A stretch of DNA of 64,000 nucleotides from Hymenobacter nitidus (GTDB lineage: Bacteria; Bacteroidota; Bacteroidia; Cytophagales; Hymenobacteraceae): positions 372,001 through 436,000 of the forward strand of contig NZ_JAJADQ010000001.1 of assembly GCF_020447315.1 (NCBI RefSeq). Direction: 5' to 3'. Shown one piece after another: positions 18,846 through 25,560 of the stretch; position 1 is the stretch's first letter, and each line of letters starts with the position of its first letter. The position numbers and the translations under genes were made by a program. The notes under the pieces are model-generated. The model was not told the DNA's origin. It did not search any database and worked only from the letters and a program-made list of their open reading frames with translations.

Positions 18846-19985
18846 ATGGAACTTGTAGCCACCGAAAATCAAACAATGATTGCCCAGATGGTGCGCGACT
18901 TTGGCGCGACCCACATCAAACCTGACATGATGAAGTGGGACGAAAGCCAAGAGTTTCCCGTTGAAATATTTAAGAAGCTGGGCGAGCTGGGTCTGATGGG
19001 CGTGCTGGTACCCCAGGAATACGGTGGGTCGGGCTTCGGCTACGTGGAGTACGTAACGGCCATTGCCGAGCTGTCCAAGATTGACGGCAGCATTGGCCTG
19101 AGCATGGCGGCCCACAACTCGCTGTGCACCGGCCATATCCTGCAGTTTGGCTCGGAAGAGCAGAAGCACAAGTGGCTGCCCAAGCTGGCCTCGGCCGAGT
19201 GGATCGGTGCCTGGGGCCTGACGGAGCCCAACACGGGCTCGGATGCCGGCAACATGCGCACCGTGGCCGTAGAAGACGGCGACTACTACGTGCTGAATGG
19301 CGCCAAGAACTTTATTACCCACGGCAAGAGCAGCAACATTGCCGTTGTCATTGCCCGCACCGGCGAAGTCGGCGACTCGCACGGCATGACGGCCTTCGTG
19401 ATTGAGAAACCTACCGAAGGCTTCACCCACGGCCTGAAAGCCGACAAGCTGGGCATGCGCGCCTCGGAAACTACCGAGCTGATCTTCACCGACTGCCGCG
19501 TACCCAAAGCCAACATCCTGGGCAAAGTCGGGGAAGGCTTCATCCAATCGATGAAGGTGCTCGACGGCGGCCGGATTTCCATTGCGGCTTTGTCGCTGGG
19601 TATTGCGCAGGGCGCTTTCGAAGCCGCTTTGCGCTACTCGCAGGAGCGCCACCAGTTTAACCAGCCGATTTCCAACTTCCAGGGAATTTCCTTTAAGCTG
19701 GCCGACATGGCGACCGAAATCGAGGCGGCTTCTCTGCTCACCTACCGCGCCGCCGATATGAAGGACCGCGGCCTGAACGTCAATCAGGAATCGGCAATGG
19801 CCAAGCTGTATGCCTCGGAAGTGTGCGTACGCTGCGCCAACGAAGGTGTGCAGATCTTTGGCGGCTACGGCTACACCAAGGACTACCCCGCCGAGAAGTA
19901 CTACCGCGACTCCAAGCTGTGCACCATCGGCGAAGGAACTTCCGAAATTCAGAAGCTCGTTATTGCCCGCACTTTGCTAAAGTAA
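18846..19985 (+). CDS. Acyl-CoA dehydrogenase
   Basis: This FAD-dependent cytosolic enzyme performs the first, alpha-beta dehydrogenation step of fatty-acid beta-oxidation or branched-chain acyl-CoA breakdown. The 379-residue length is standard. Visible are [22 protein letters not shown], the FAD-binding [47 protein letters not shown] and the C-terminal [29 protein letters not shown]. The catalytic glutamate region follows, [37 protein letters not shown] in its usual place. Chain-length specificity cannot be read. The frame extends upstream to 18708, but the ATG at 18846 ([10 protein letters not shown]) matches the family start. It diverges from the exopolysaccharide operon. Confidence 0.95.
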   Translation: MELVATENQTMIAQMVRDFGATHIKPDMMKWDESQEFPVEIFKKLGELGLMGVLVPQEYGGSGFGYVEYVTAIAELSKIDGSIGLSMAAHNSLCTGHILQFGSEEQKHKWLPKLASAEWIGAWGLTEPNTGSDAGNMRTVAVEDGDYYVLNGAKNFITHGKSSNIAVVIARTGEVGDSHGMTAFVIEKPTEGFTHGLKADKLGMRASETTELIFTDCRVPKANILGKVGEGFIQSMKVLDGGRISIAALSLGIAQGAFEAALRYSQERHQFNQPISNFQGISFKLADMATEIEAASLLTYRAADMKDRGLNVNQESAMAKLYASEVCVRCANEGVQIFGGYGYTKDYPAEKYYRDSKLCTIGEGTSEIQKLVIARTLLK

Positions 19986-20006
19986 ATCAAGCAACTTCAT
20001 TAGGGC

Positions 20007-20037
20007 TTGCACAGTAAGAAAGAGCCTGTTACCTTTG
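20007..20037 (+). promoter_or_regulatory. Strong Bacteroidota-type promoter for rpsU
   Basis: TTG (20007-20009), a 20-base spacer and TACCTTTG (20030-20037) match the phylum consensus exactly. Transcription would start near 20044, about 35 bases before the rpsU ATG. Confidence 0.8.
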
Positions 20038-20077
20038 CAACCCCTAAAGAAGAAAGTTTTTCATTCCAACTGAGCAT

Positions 20078-20272
20078 ATGATCATCGTCCAGATTAAGGA
20101 TAACGAGTCTGTTGACCGTGCCTTGAAGCGTTTTAAGAAGAAGTTTGAGCGCACCGGCGTTCTGAAGGAGCTGCGTCGTCGTACCTTCTTCCAGAAGCCT
20201 TCGGTTACCAAGCGTAAGCAGAAGGAGAAGGCCGTGTACAAGCAGACGATGTACGCTACCGACAACTACTAG
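20078..20272 (+). CDS. rpsU: 30S ribosomal protein S21
   Basis: S21 is a small basic protein of the 30S subunit near the mRNA exit/anti-Shine-Dalgarno region. The 64-residue product reads [19 protein letters not shown] at the start, followed by the KRTG-like [23 protein letters not shown] block and a basic tail, as expected for Bacteroidota S21. The promoter just upstream has a perfect consensus and a strong terminator follows, fitting high expression. The following genes, a tyrosine recombinase and hpf, form a cluster seen widely in Bacteroidota. Confidence 0.97.
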   Translation: MIIVQIKDNESVDRALKRFKKKFERTGVLKELRRRTFFQKPSVTKRKQKEKAVYKQTMYATDNY

Positions 20273-20298
20273 GGAGCAGCCTGCTGCTTGTTAGGAAT

Positions 20299-20340
20299 AA
20301 CCGCCTGAGTTGCTTTTCATAGCGAATCAGGCGGTTTTTT
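20299..20340 (+). terminator. Rho-independent terminator after rpsU
   Basis: A 10-bp stem (AACCGCCTGA with TCAGGCGGTT) with an 18-base loop ends in a T run. It probably limits read-through into the recombinase gene. Confidence 0.85.
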
Positions 20341-20359
20341 CGCGTTCGTACTTTCCAAG

Positions 20360-20419
20360 ATAATTCCATACATTGGGTATCCGGCCTCAGCAGTACGGGC
20401 CCCCAGTGTATGGAATTAT
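20360..20419 (+). repeat. Inverted repeat covering the recombinase start codon
   Basis: Arm ATAATTCCATACATTGG (20360-20376) pairs with CCAGTGTATGGAATTAT (20403-20419); the only mismatch in DNA becomes a G-U pair in RNA. The ATG at 20410 lies within the right arm, so the transcript can fold the start codon into a 17-bp stem. Confidence 0.8.
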
Positions 20420-21297
20420 TTTTTGATTTTCTCCGATTCGAACGGCGCTACAGCCCCCACACGGTGCTGTCGTACCAAACCGATATGCGGCAGTTTTCGG
20501 CTTACCTGAAAGCCACCTACGAGTTGGAAGACCCCGCCCAGGCCGACCACACGCTGATCCGCTCCTGGGTTGTAACCCTGATGCAGCAGCAGATGGATCC
20601 GCGCACCGTAAACCGCAAGATTGCCTGCCTGCGCTCCTACTATAAGTTTTTGCTGCGCACCGGCGTCGTCAGCAAAAACCCGATGTTGCGCATCAAGTCG
20701 CCGAAGGTAGCCAAGAAGCTGCCCGACTTCGTGCCCGAGGACTCGCTCAACGGCCTGCTCAATTCCTTTGCCTTTCCGCCCACCTTTGTCGGCTCCCGCG
20801 ACCAGCTGGTGCTGGAGCTGCTCTACGGCACCGGAATACGCCTTTCCGAGCTCATTGGCATCAAGCACGAAGACCTGAGCCTGAGCGGTAAAACGGTGCG
20901 GGTAACGGGCAAAGGCAACAAGCAGCGCATCGTGCCGCTCAACCCCAGTCTGATTATAGTGCTGGAACGCTATATAGCGCAGAAGCAGGTTGAATTTGGC
21001 GCCGCCGACAACGCCCGCGGGCCCCTGCTCGTTACGGAGAAGCTAGAGCCTCTTTACGAAAAGCTTGTGTATCGCACCGTGAAGCACTATTTAAGTCAGA
21101 TAACGACGGCCTCATCCCAGCAGCACCCGCACGTGCTGCGGCACTCCTTCGCTACGCACCTGCTCAGCAAGGGCGCCGACCTGAATGCCATTAAGGAGCT
21201 GCTCGGCCACGCGAATCTGGCCGCTACCCAGGTATACACGCACCTCTCGATTGATAAGCTCAAGTCCGTGTTTGAAAAGGCCCATCCGAAAGCCTAG
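20410..21297 (+). CDS. Tyrosine recombinase, XerC/XerD type
   Basis: This 295-residue site-specific recombinase most likely helps resolve chromosome dimers at dif. It has the N-terminal SAM-like DNA-binding domain (FLRFERRYSPHTVLSYQTDMRQF) and the full set of catalytic residues: Arg144 (GTGIRLSEL), Lys168 (GKGNKQR), His241 and Arg244 (HVLRHSFATHLL), His267 (LLGHANLAATQ) and nucleophile Tyr276 (QVYTH). Its place between rpsU and hpf is a conserved housekeeping location, so it is not a mobile-element integrase. The ATG at 20410 is supported because the N-terminal domain begins immediately; that ATG sits inside a strong inverted repeat, suggesting translational control. Confidence 0.93.
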   Translation: MELFFDFLRFERRYSPHTVLSYQTDMRQFSAYLKATYELEDPAQADHTLIRSWVVTLMQQQMDPRTVNRKIACLRSYYKFLLRTGVVSKNPMLRIKSPKVAKKLPDFVPEDSLNGLLNSFAFPPTFVGSRDQLVLELLYGTGIRLSELIGIKHEDLSLSGKTVRVTGKGNKQRIVPLNPSLIIVLERYIAQKQVEFGAADNARGPLLVTEKLEPLYEKLVYRTVKHYLSQITTASSQQHPHVLRHSFATHLLSKGADLNAIKELLGHANLAATQVYTHLSIDKLKSVFEKAHPKA

Positions 21298-21334
21298 TTG
21301 TTTCCCTTTCTTTTACCCCAAAACCCTACGACTG

Positions 21335-21634
21335 ATGAAAGTACAGATGCATTCGGTACACTTTGATGCCGACCAGAAATTGCTCGATTTCATCCAGAAA
21401 CGCCTCGATAAGCTCGAAACTTTCTATGACCGTGTCACGGAAGGTGAGGTAATTCTGAAGCTCAATAACAAGGACGGTATCGACAACAAGACCGTCGAAA
21501 TCAAACTCCTGATTCCGGGTACTACCTTGTTCAGCCAGGAGGATGCGCCTTCTTTCGAAGCCGCCGCCGATGCCGCCGCTGACAACCTTCGCCGGCAGAT
21601 TACCAAGTACAAAGAGAAAGTAACCAGCCACTAG
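21335..21634 (+). CDS. hpf: Ribosome hibernation-promoting factor (HPF/YfiA family, short form)
   Basis: HPF binds the 30S decoding centre in stationary phase and silences or dimerises ribosomes. The 99-residue product is the short form without the C-terminal dimerisation domain. It starts MKVQMHSVHFDADQKLLDFIQKRLDKLETFYDR, followed by the alternating strands VEIKLLIPGTTLFSQEDAPSFEAA and DNLRRQITKYKEK, which match the family. The frame is open further upstream within the recombinase 3' end, but the ATG at 21335, 37 bases after that stop, is the natural start. Confidence 0.95.
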   Translation: MKVQMHSVHFDADQKLLDFIQKRLDKLETFYDRVTEGEVILKLNNKDGIDNKTVEIKLLIPGTTLFSQEDAPSFEAAADAAADNLRRQITKYKEKVTSH

Positions 21635-21675
21635 GCTGCTTCGCACCTGTCATGCACGCCTTAAGTGTATGGCAT

Positions 21676-21713
21676 AAAAAAGCCCCGCCAGATTCAACTG
21701 GCGGGGCTTTTTT
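21676..21713. terminator. Bidirectional terminator between hpf and metK
   Basis: A perfect stem of at least 14 bp (AAAAGCCCCGCCAG with CTGGCGGGGCTTTT) with A and T runs on either side separates the convergent genes hpf and metK. Confidence 0.92.
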
Positions 21714-21740
21714 AGTTACTACCGAATGGCAGCCGGCATT

Positions 21741-23003
21741 CTATAAGCCAAACTCGGCTTTGATTTTATCCACGTAGTCGAGCTTCTCCCAGGTGAAGGT
21801 TTCGAACGTCTTGGTTTCGCCCGAAGCCATTTTCACCTCCTTGGTGCCCGGCGGGCGCCCCATGTGCCCGTAAGCAGCCGATTCGGCAAAAATGGGGTTG
21901 CGCAGGCCAAAACGCTGCACAATAGCATAGGGGCGCATATCGAAGAGCTTGCTTACTTTCTCGGCAATTTCACCGTCGGTGAGTAGCTGGCCGTTGGCGC
22001 CTTTGGCCTTCGTCGTGCCGTAGGTCGTCACGTACAGCCCCACGGGCTGGGCCACGCCGATGGCGTAGGCGACCTGCACCAGGGCCTGATCGGCTACGCC
22101 GGCGGCTACCAGGTTCTTGGCAATGTGACGCGTGGCATACGCAGCCGAGCGGTCTACTTTACTGGAGTCTTTGCCCGAGAAGGCGCCACCCCCGTGGGCA
22201 CCCTTGCCACCGTAGGTATCCACGATGATCTTGCGGCCGGTGAGGCCGGAGTCGCCGTGGGGCCCCCCGATAACGAACTTACCGGTTGGGTTGATGTGGT
22301 AAGTAATCTGGTCGGTGAAGAGGCTTTGCGTAGCAGCGTCCAGACCGGCTTTCACGCGCGGTACAAGGATGTTGCGGATGTCATCCGAAATCTGCGCCAG
22401 CATGGTTTCCTCCGACTCATCAAACTCGTCGTGCTGGGTGCTGACCACGATAGTGTCGATAGCCTCGGGCGTGTTGTCGTCGGCGTAGCGAATGGTAACC
22501 TGGCTTTTGGCATCGGGCCGCAGGTAGGTCATCTGCTCCCCCATCTTGCGGATTTTGGCCAGCTCGTCGAGCAAGCGGTGCGAGAGGTCAAGGGCCAGAG
22601 GCATGTAGTTGGCTGTTTCGCGGGTAGCGTAGCCGAACATCATACCCTGGTCGCCGGCGCCCTGCTCTTCGTCGCTGGCGCGCTCTACGCCCTGGTTGAT
22701 GTCGGGCGACTGCTCGTGCAGGCGGTTCATCACCTCGCAGGTATCGGCGTTGAACAGGTACTCGGGCTTGTTGTAGCCAATGCGGCTGATAACGCCCCGG
22801 ATAATGGGCTCAGCCTCGACGTGCGCGGTCGACTTGATTTCCCCGGCTACCATCGCAAAATCGGTGGTTACGAGCGTTTCGCAGGCAACCTTGGAAGCCG
22901 GGTCCTGTCGCAGGTACTCGTCGAGGATGGCGTCGGAAATTTGGTCGGCAACTTTATCGGGGTGGCCTTCCGAAACGGATTCGGAAGTGAATAGATACGG
23001 CAT
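21741..23003 (-). CDS. metK: S-adenosylmethionine synthetase
   Basis: MetK makes S-adenosylmethionine from methionine and ATP in the cytosol. The 420-residue sequence begins [23 protein letters not shown] with the ATP-binding GHPDK. It contains [15 protein letters not shown], the phosphate loop [20 protein letters not shown] and the C-terminal [16 protein letters not shown]. It is somewhat longer than the 384-residue E. coli enzyme, as in other Bacteroidota. Its product is the ligand of the riboswitch at 59743-59852, so the two ends of this window are linked metabolically. A -7-like TAGCTTTG is at 23073-23080. Confidence 0.98.
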   Translation of the reverse strand: MPYLFTSESVSEGHPDKVADQISDAILDEYLRQDPASKVACETLVTTDFAMVAGEIKSTAHVEAEPIIRGVISRIGYNKPEYLFNADTCEVMNRLHEQSPDINQGVERASDEEQGAGDQGMMFGYATRETANYMPLALDLSHRLLDELAKIRKMGEQMTYLRPDAKSQVTIRYADDNTPEAIDTIVVSTQHDEFDESEETMLAQISDDIRNILVPRVKAGLDAATQSLFTDQITYHINPTGKFVIGGPHGDSGLTGRKIIVDTYGGKGAHGGGAFSGKDSSKVDRSAAYATRHIAKNLVAAGVADQALVQVAYAIGVAQPVGLYVTTYGTTKAKGANGQLLTDGEIAEKVSKLFDMRPYAIVQRFGLRNPIFAESAAYGHMGRPPGTKEVKMASGETKTFETFTWEKLDYVDKIKAEFGL

Positions 23004-23072
23004 CAGGTTTCAATCTAGCGACAGGGTCGAAAAACAGGGCCCGGCATCGGCATGTGCGCAGACGGCGGGTCG

Positions 23073-23080
23073 CAAAGCTA
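23073..23080 (-). promoter_or_regulatory. Possible -7 box of the metK promoter
   Basis: TAGCTTTG on the minus strand fits TAnnTTTG and lies 70 bases before the metK start; no TTG at the expected distance was seen. Confidence 0.4.
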
Positions 23081-23441
23081 ACGGAAAAAGGCGAAGGACT
23101 TACTTCGATTTATGCAGTCGGCAACGGATAAAAATCAACTCTGAATAGCTTAGGAACAAGCAGTAAACAATAATTTATATTTTTTTATATCTATAATCCT
23201 GTTTAACAAGAAGTTAATAACTACTCAGGATTCTACTGCTTCGGTTTGGGCAGGTGACTTTATGCGCAATAAAATCAGGCCCCAGAAACGCTGGCTGTGT
23301 ATGGCTCGGGCACCAGAAACAGGGCCCAGCTACCGATGAATACTAGCGTCCATGAAACATCAAACATAAGCTGTTGGCGAGAAGCCACAACTTCTGCTGT
23401 TTACTGCCTAGCGGTAATTTATTTCTGTTAAGCAATTAAAA
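23081..23441. other. AT-rich non-coding region between metK and the DUF2975 gene
   Basis: No convincing gene, RNA or repeat is visible. The stretch 23150-23225 is strikingly AT-rich compared with its neighbours and the only open frames are of about 25 codons. Confidence 0.5.
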
Positions 23442-23460
23442 ATTATTGTTTATCAATAAT
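23442..23460. promoter_or_regulatory. Palindromic candidate operator upstream of the DUF2975/HTH pair
   Basis: ATTATTG (23442-23448) and CAATAAT (23454-23460) form a perfect inverted repeat with a 5-base centre, 39 bases before the gene start. A natural guess is autoregulation by the downstream HTH protein. Confidence 0.45.
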
Positions 23461-23498
23461 AATCCTCCTTCTTTTGAATAACCTCTAATCAATCCTTT

Positions 23499-24197
23499 AT
23501 GGCTTCTACCTATACCTCCCTCCCGCCCTTTCTACGCCTGGTCCGGTGGCTAGCGGCAGCCCAGTACACCTTATCGGCTCTGGGCATCATTATTTACCTG
23601 ACCTTTAGTTTCTCAACATTGCGCCGCGACTACAGTATGGCTTCCGTGACGCTGCAGGTGCGGGCGCCGCAGAACGGGCAGCTCGGCATGCCGGGCTACG
23701 ATTCCCTGGTAGCCAGCAAGCAGCCGAACGCGCACCGCCTAGTGCCACTCACGGAGCGGCTGTCGCTGAAATATATAGAGCACAACTGGGGTAAAAAGGT
23801 GGTTCTGGAACTGCTGGGGGTTCTGAACTCCTCAGCCGGGGGACGCGGCTCACTGCCGCTGATGCTGTATTCCATGCTCACGGGCATGCTGCTGTACCGC
23901 ATTCTGAACGAGATGCGGATTGAGTCGCCCTTTACGGAGAAGAATGCCCGGCGCATCCGTTGGCTGGGTTTGCTGATAATAGGTATCGACCTTTACCAGT
24001 ACCTGGCCCGGATACTTCTGGCCAAGCTGGTACCGCCCGTGCCGATGCCGGGCCACCAGGGTAGCGTGGCCCAGTATATACTGGTGGATGTGGGTCCGGA
24101 AATCGGAGCCTGGAAATTCGGCTTAGTTTTGCTGGTCATTGCGGCCGTGTACCAGCGGGGCGTCGTGATGGCGCAGGAAGCCGAACTGACCGTTTGA
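23499..24197 (+). CDS. DUF2975 family membrane protein
   Basis: This 232-residue integral membrane protein has four hydrophobic segments: about 13-38 (LVRWLAAAQYTLSALGIIIYLTF), 118-137 (LPLMLYSMLTGMLLYRIL), 152-172 (IRWLGLLIIGIDLYQYLARIL) and 205-222 (FGLVLLVIAAVYQRG). The ESPFTEKNARRIRWLG motif after the second segment is characteristic of DUF2975 proteins. The function of the family is unknown. These proteins are commonly encoded immediately before a small HTH regulator of the YozG type, exactly as here, where the next ATG starts one base after this stop. The loop between the first two helices is long (about 75 residues) and probably periplasmic. Confidence 0.85.
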   Translation: MASTYTSLPPFLRLVRWLAAAQYTLSALGIIIYLTFSFSTLRRDYSMASVTLQVRAPQNGQLGMPGYDSLVASKQPNAHRLVPLTERLSLKYIEHNWGKKVVLELLGVLNSSAGGRGSLPLMLYSMLTGMLLYRILNEMRIESPFTEKNARRIRWLGLLIIGIDLYQYLARILLAKLVPPVPMPGHQGSVAQYILVDVGPEIGAWKFGLVLLVIAAVYQRGVVMAQEAELTV

Positions 24198-24198
24198 T

Positions 24199-24432
24199 AT
24201 GCCCATTATTGTAAATCTGGACGTGATGCTGGCCCGGCGCAAAATGTCGCTGAGCACCTTGGCCGCCGCCGTCAACATCACGCTGGCGAATCTCTCCATT
24301 CTGAAAAGCGGCAAGGCCAAGGCTATCCGGTTCAGCACCCTAGCCGCTATCTGCCAAGTGCTGGAGTGCCAGCCCGGCGACCTGCTCGAACACCGCCCCG
24401 ACCCCGACGACCTGCGCACCGGCACTGAATAG
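24199..24432 (+). CDS. Small XRE-family helix-turn-helix regulator (YozG-like)
   Basis: This 77-residue DNA-binding protein is a single Cro/C1-type HTH: MPIIVNLDVMLARRKMSLSTLAAAVNITLANLSILKSGKAKAIRFSTLAAICQVLECQPGDLLEH spans the five helices, with recognition helix near ANLSILKSGKAKA. It follows the DUF2975 gene with a one-base gap, so the pair is translated together. It probably binds the palindrome at 23442-23460 upstream of the pair, though this is inferred from position. Confidence 0.9.
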   Translation: MPIIVNLDVMLARRKMSLSTLAAAVNITLANLSILKSGKAKAIRFSTLAAICQVLECQPGDLLEHRPDPDDLRTGTE

Positions 24433-24434
24433 TC

Positions 24435-24480
24435 AGTGAAGACAAAAGCCTGCCGGGAGTAGCAGGCTTCTGTCTTCACT
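24435..24480. terminator. Bidirectional terminator after the DUF2975/HTH pair
   Basis: A long stem (AGTGAAGACA, then GCCTGC, pairing with GCAGGC, then TGTCTTCACT) with an 8-base loop lies between the convergent genes ending at 24432 and 24486. It has no strong T run. Confidence 0.65.
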
Positions 24481-24485
24481 TATAA

Positions 24486-25409
24486 TTAGCCAGCGGTGAC
24501 GCTTTCCGCGGGCACGGGGGCCGTCCCGAAGCGGGCGTGCAGGTCGCGGCAGACCTGGGGCGAAACCTGCAGGTACTGGAGCACATCAGTTGCCTTCTCA
24601 CTGGACTTGCCCTTGTCGTCGACTTCGATGGTCACGTTTTCGAGCGAGAGGTAGCAGCAGTCCTCGTCCTGGGGAGCGTGGAAGAGGTGCAGGCGGCCAA
24701 AGGAATTAGTGATTTCCTCGGCGGGTAGCGGCTGCAGGTGGCTCCAGTCGGCGGCTTCGAGGGCAGCTTTAGTAGCGTCGGGGTCGGAGAAAGCGGCGGC
24801 GGGCTGCGGAAAGGTGAGCTTTTCGGCCCACTGCCCGGCCCGCTCGGAGAACGGAGTAGCGGCTTCGGCATGAGCCACAATCCAGGGGAAAACCAGCAGG
24901 ATGGCCAGCTCGGCAAACCAGACCAGGTACAGCAGAAACCCGCTGACCTTCACCGTGAAGATGCTCCAGATACCGTCTTCGGCCAGGCGGGGCAGCATTG
25001 CCAGCACCAAGTCGGGGCGGGTGATAATACCCAGGAAGGTGTCCGTCTCGAAGGACGTGTGGGTTATCGAAAACCGGTGGCCCGCATATTCCGTTTCGCC
25101 GGCCCCGTTGAGCAGCGTCAGGTATACGGCCCACTGCACGTACCACGCCCACAAACCCACGGCCAGCGCCAGCCAGCCCACCAGGGCCGGATTGCGCAGC
25201 TTGCCCACGGTGGTCATGCGCTTGACCGCGTAGGCCAGCAGCGCCCCGAAGCCTAGGGTGAGCACCACGTTGATGTAGATAAAGGGAATGTACCAGGTGG
25301 CGTACACGTAGGCAAAGGCCAGCCCGAAGGCCGCCGCGGCGCCGACCAGCACAAAGCCCAGAATTCCGCCGAGGGTTATCCGCTTGGAGGGTTGGTAGTA
25401 CAGACTCAT
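24486..25409 (-). CDS. Polytopic membrane protein of unknown function
   Basis: I do not recognise this 307-residue protein. It has hydrophobic segments at about 11-35 (GGILGFVLVGAAAAFGLAFAYVY), 37-60 (IPFIYINVVLTLGFGALLAYAV), 73-97 (PALVGWLALAVGLWAWYVQW) and 150-182 (SGFLLYLVWFAELAILLVFPWIV). A soluble C-terminal tail of about 115 residues ends in a compact alpha/beta segment (RLHLFHAPQDEDCCYLSLENVTIEVDDKG). The start MSLYYQPSKR was chosen because the frame upstream crosses the next gene's terminator. A Tyr/Trp-rich loop lies between the third and fourth helices. No transport or catalytic motif is visible. Confidence 0.75.
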   Translation of the reverse strand: MSLYYQPSKRITLGGILGFVLVGAAAAFGLAFAYVYATWYIPFIYINVVLTLGFGALLAYAVKRMTTVGKLRNPALVGWLALAVGLWAWYVQWAVYLTLLNGAGETEYAGHRFSITHTSFETDTFLGIITRPDLVLAMLPRLAEDGIWSIFTVKVSGFLLYLVWFAELAILLVFPWIVAHAEAATPFSERAGQWAEKLTFPQPAAAFSDPDATKAALEAADWSHLQPLPAEEITNSFGRLHLFHAPQDEDCCYLSLENVTIEVDDKGKSSEKATDVLQYLQVSPQVCRDLHARFGTAPVPAESVTAG

Positions 25410-25510
25410 AGAAAGAGGGAAGAAAGGACAGGAAAAGGAAGGAAGTGGAGGAAGTGGTTTGCGGGCAATATCGGGAACAAATATTAGCCTATTATTATAT
25501 AATCGGACAC

Positions 25511-25543
25511 AAAAAAGCCCGGTCCTTGCAGAACCGGGCTTTT
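25511..25543 (-). terminator. Terminator after the S9 peptidase gene
   Basis: The stem AAAAGCCCGGT with ACCGGGCTTTT lies 18 bases beyond the stop at 25561, with an A run that becomes a T run on the minus strand. Confidence 0.88.
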
Positions 25544-25560
25544 CCTGGTTAAAAGCCAGC

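Noticed and set aside
20360..20419. The inverted repeat before the recombinase as a dif site
   Set aside because: A dif site is 28 bp with 11-bp arms and a 6-bp centre. These arms are 17 bp, 26 bases apart, and cover the start codon.
20410..21297. Tyrosine recombinase as integrase of a mobile element
   Set aside because: It lies between rpsU and hpf in a conserved housekeeping order, with no att repeats, tRNA or phage genes around it.
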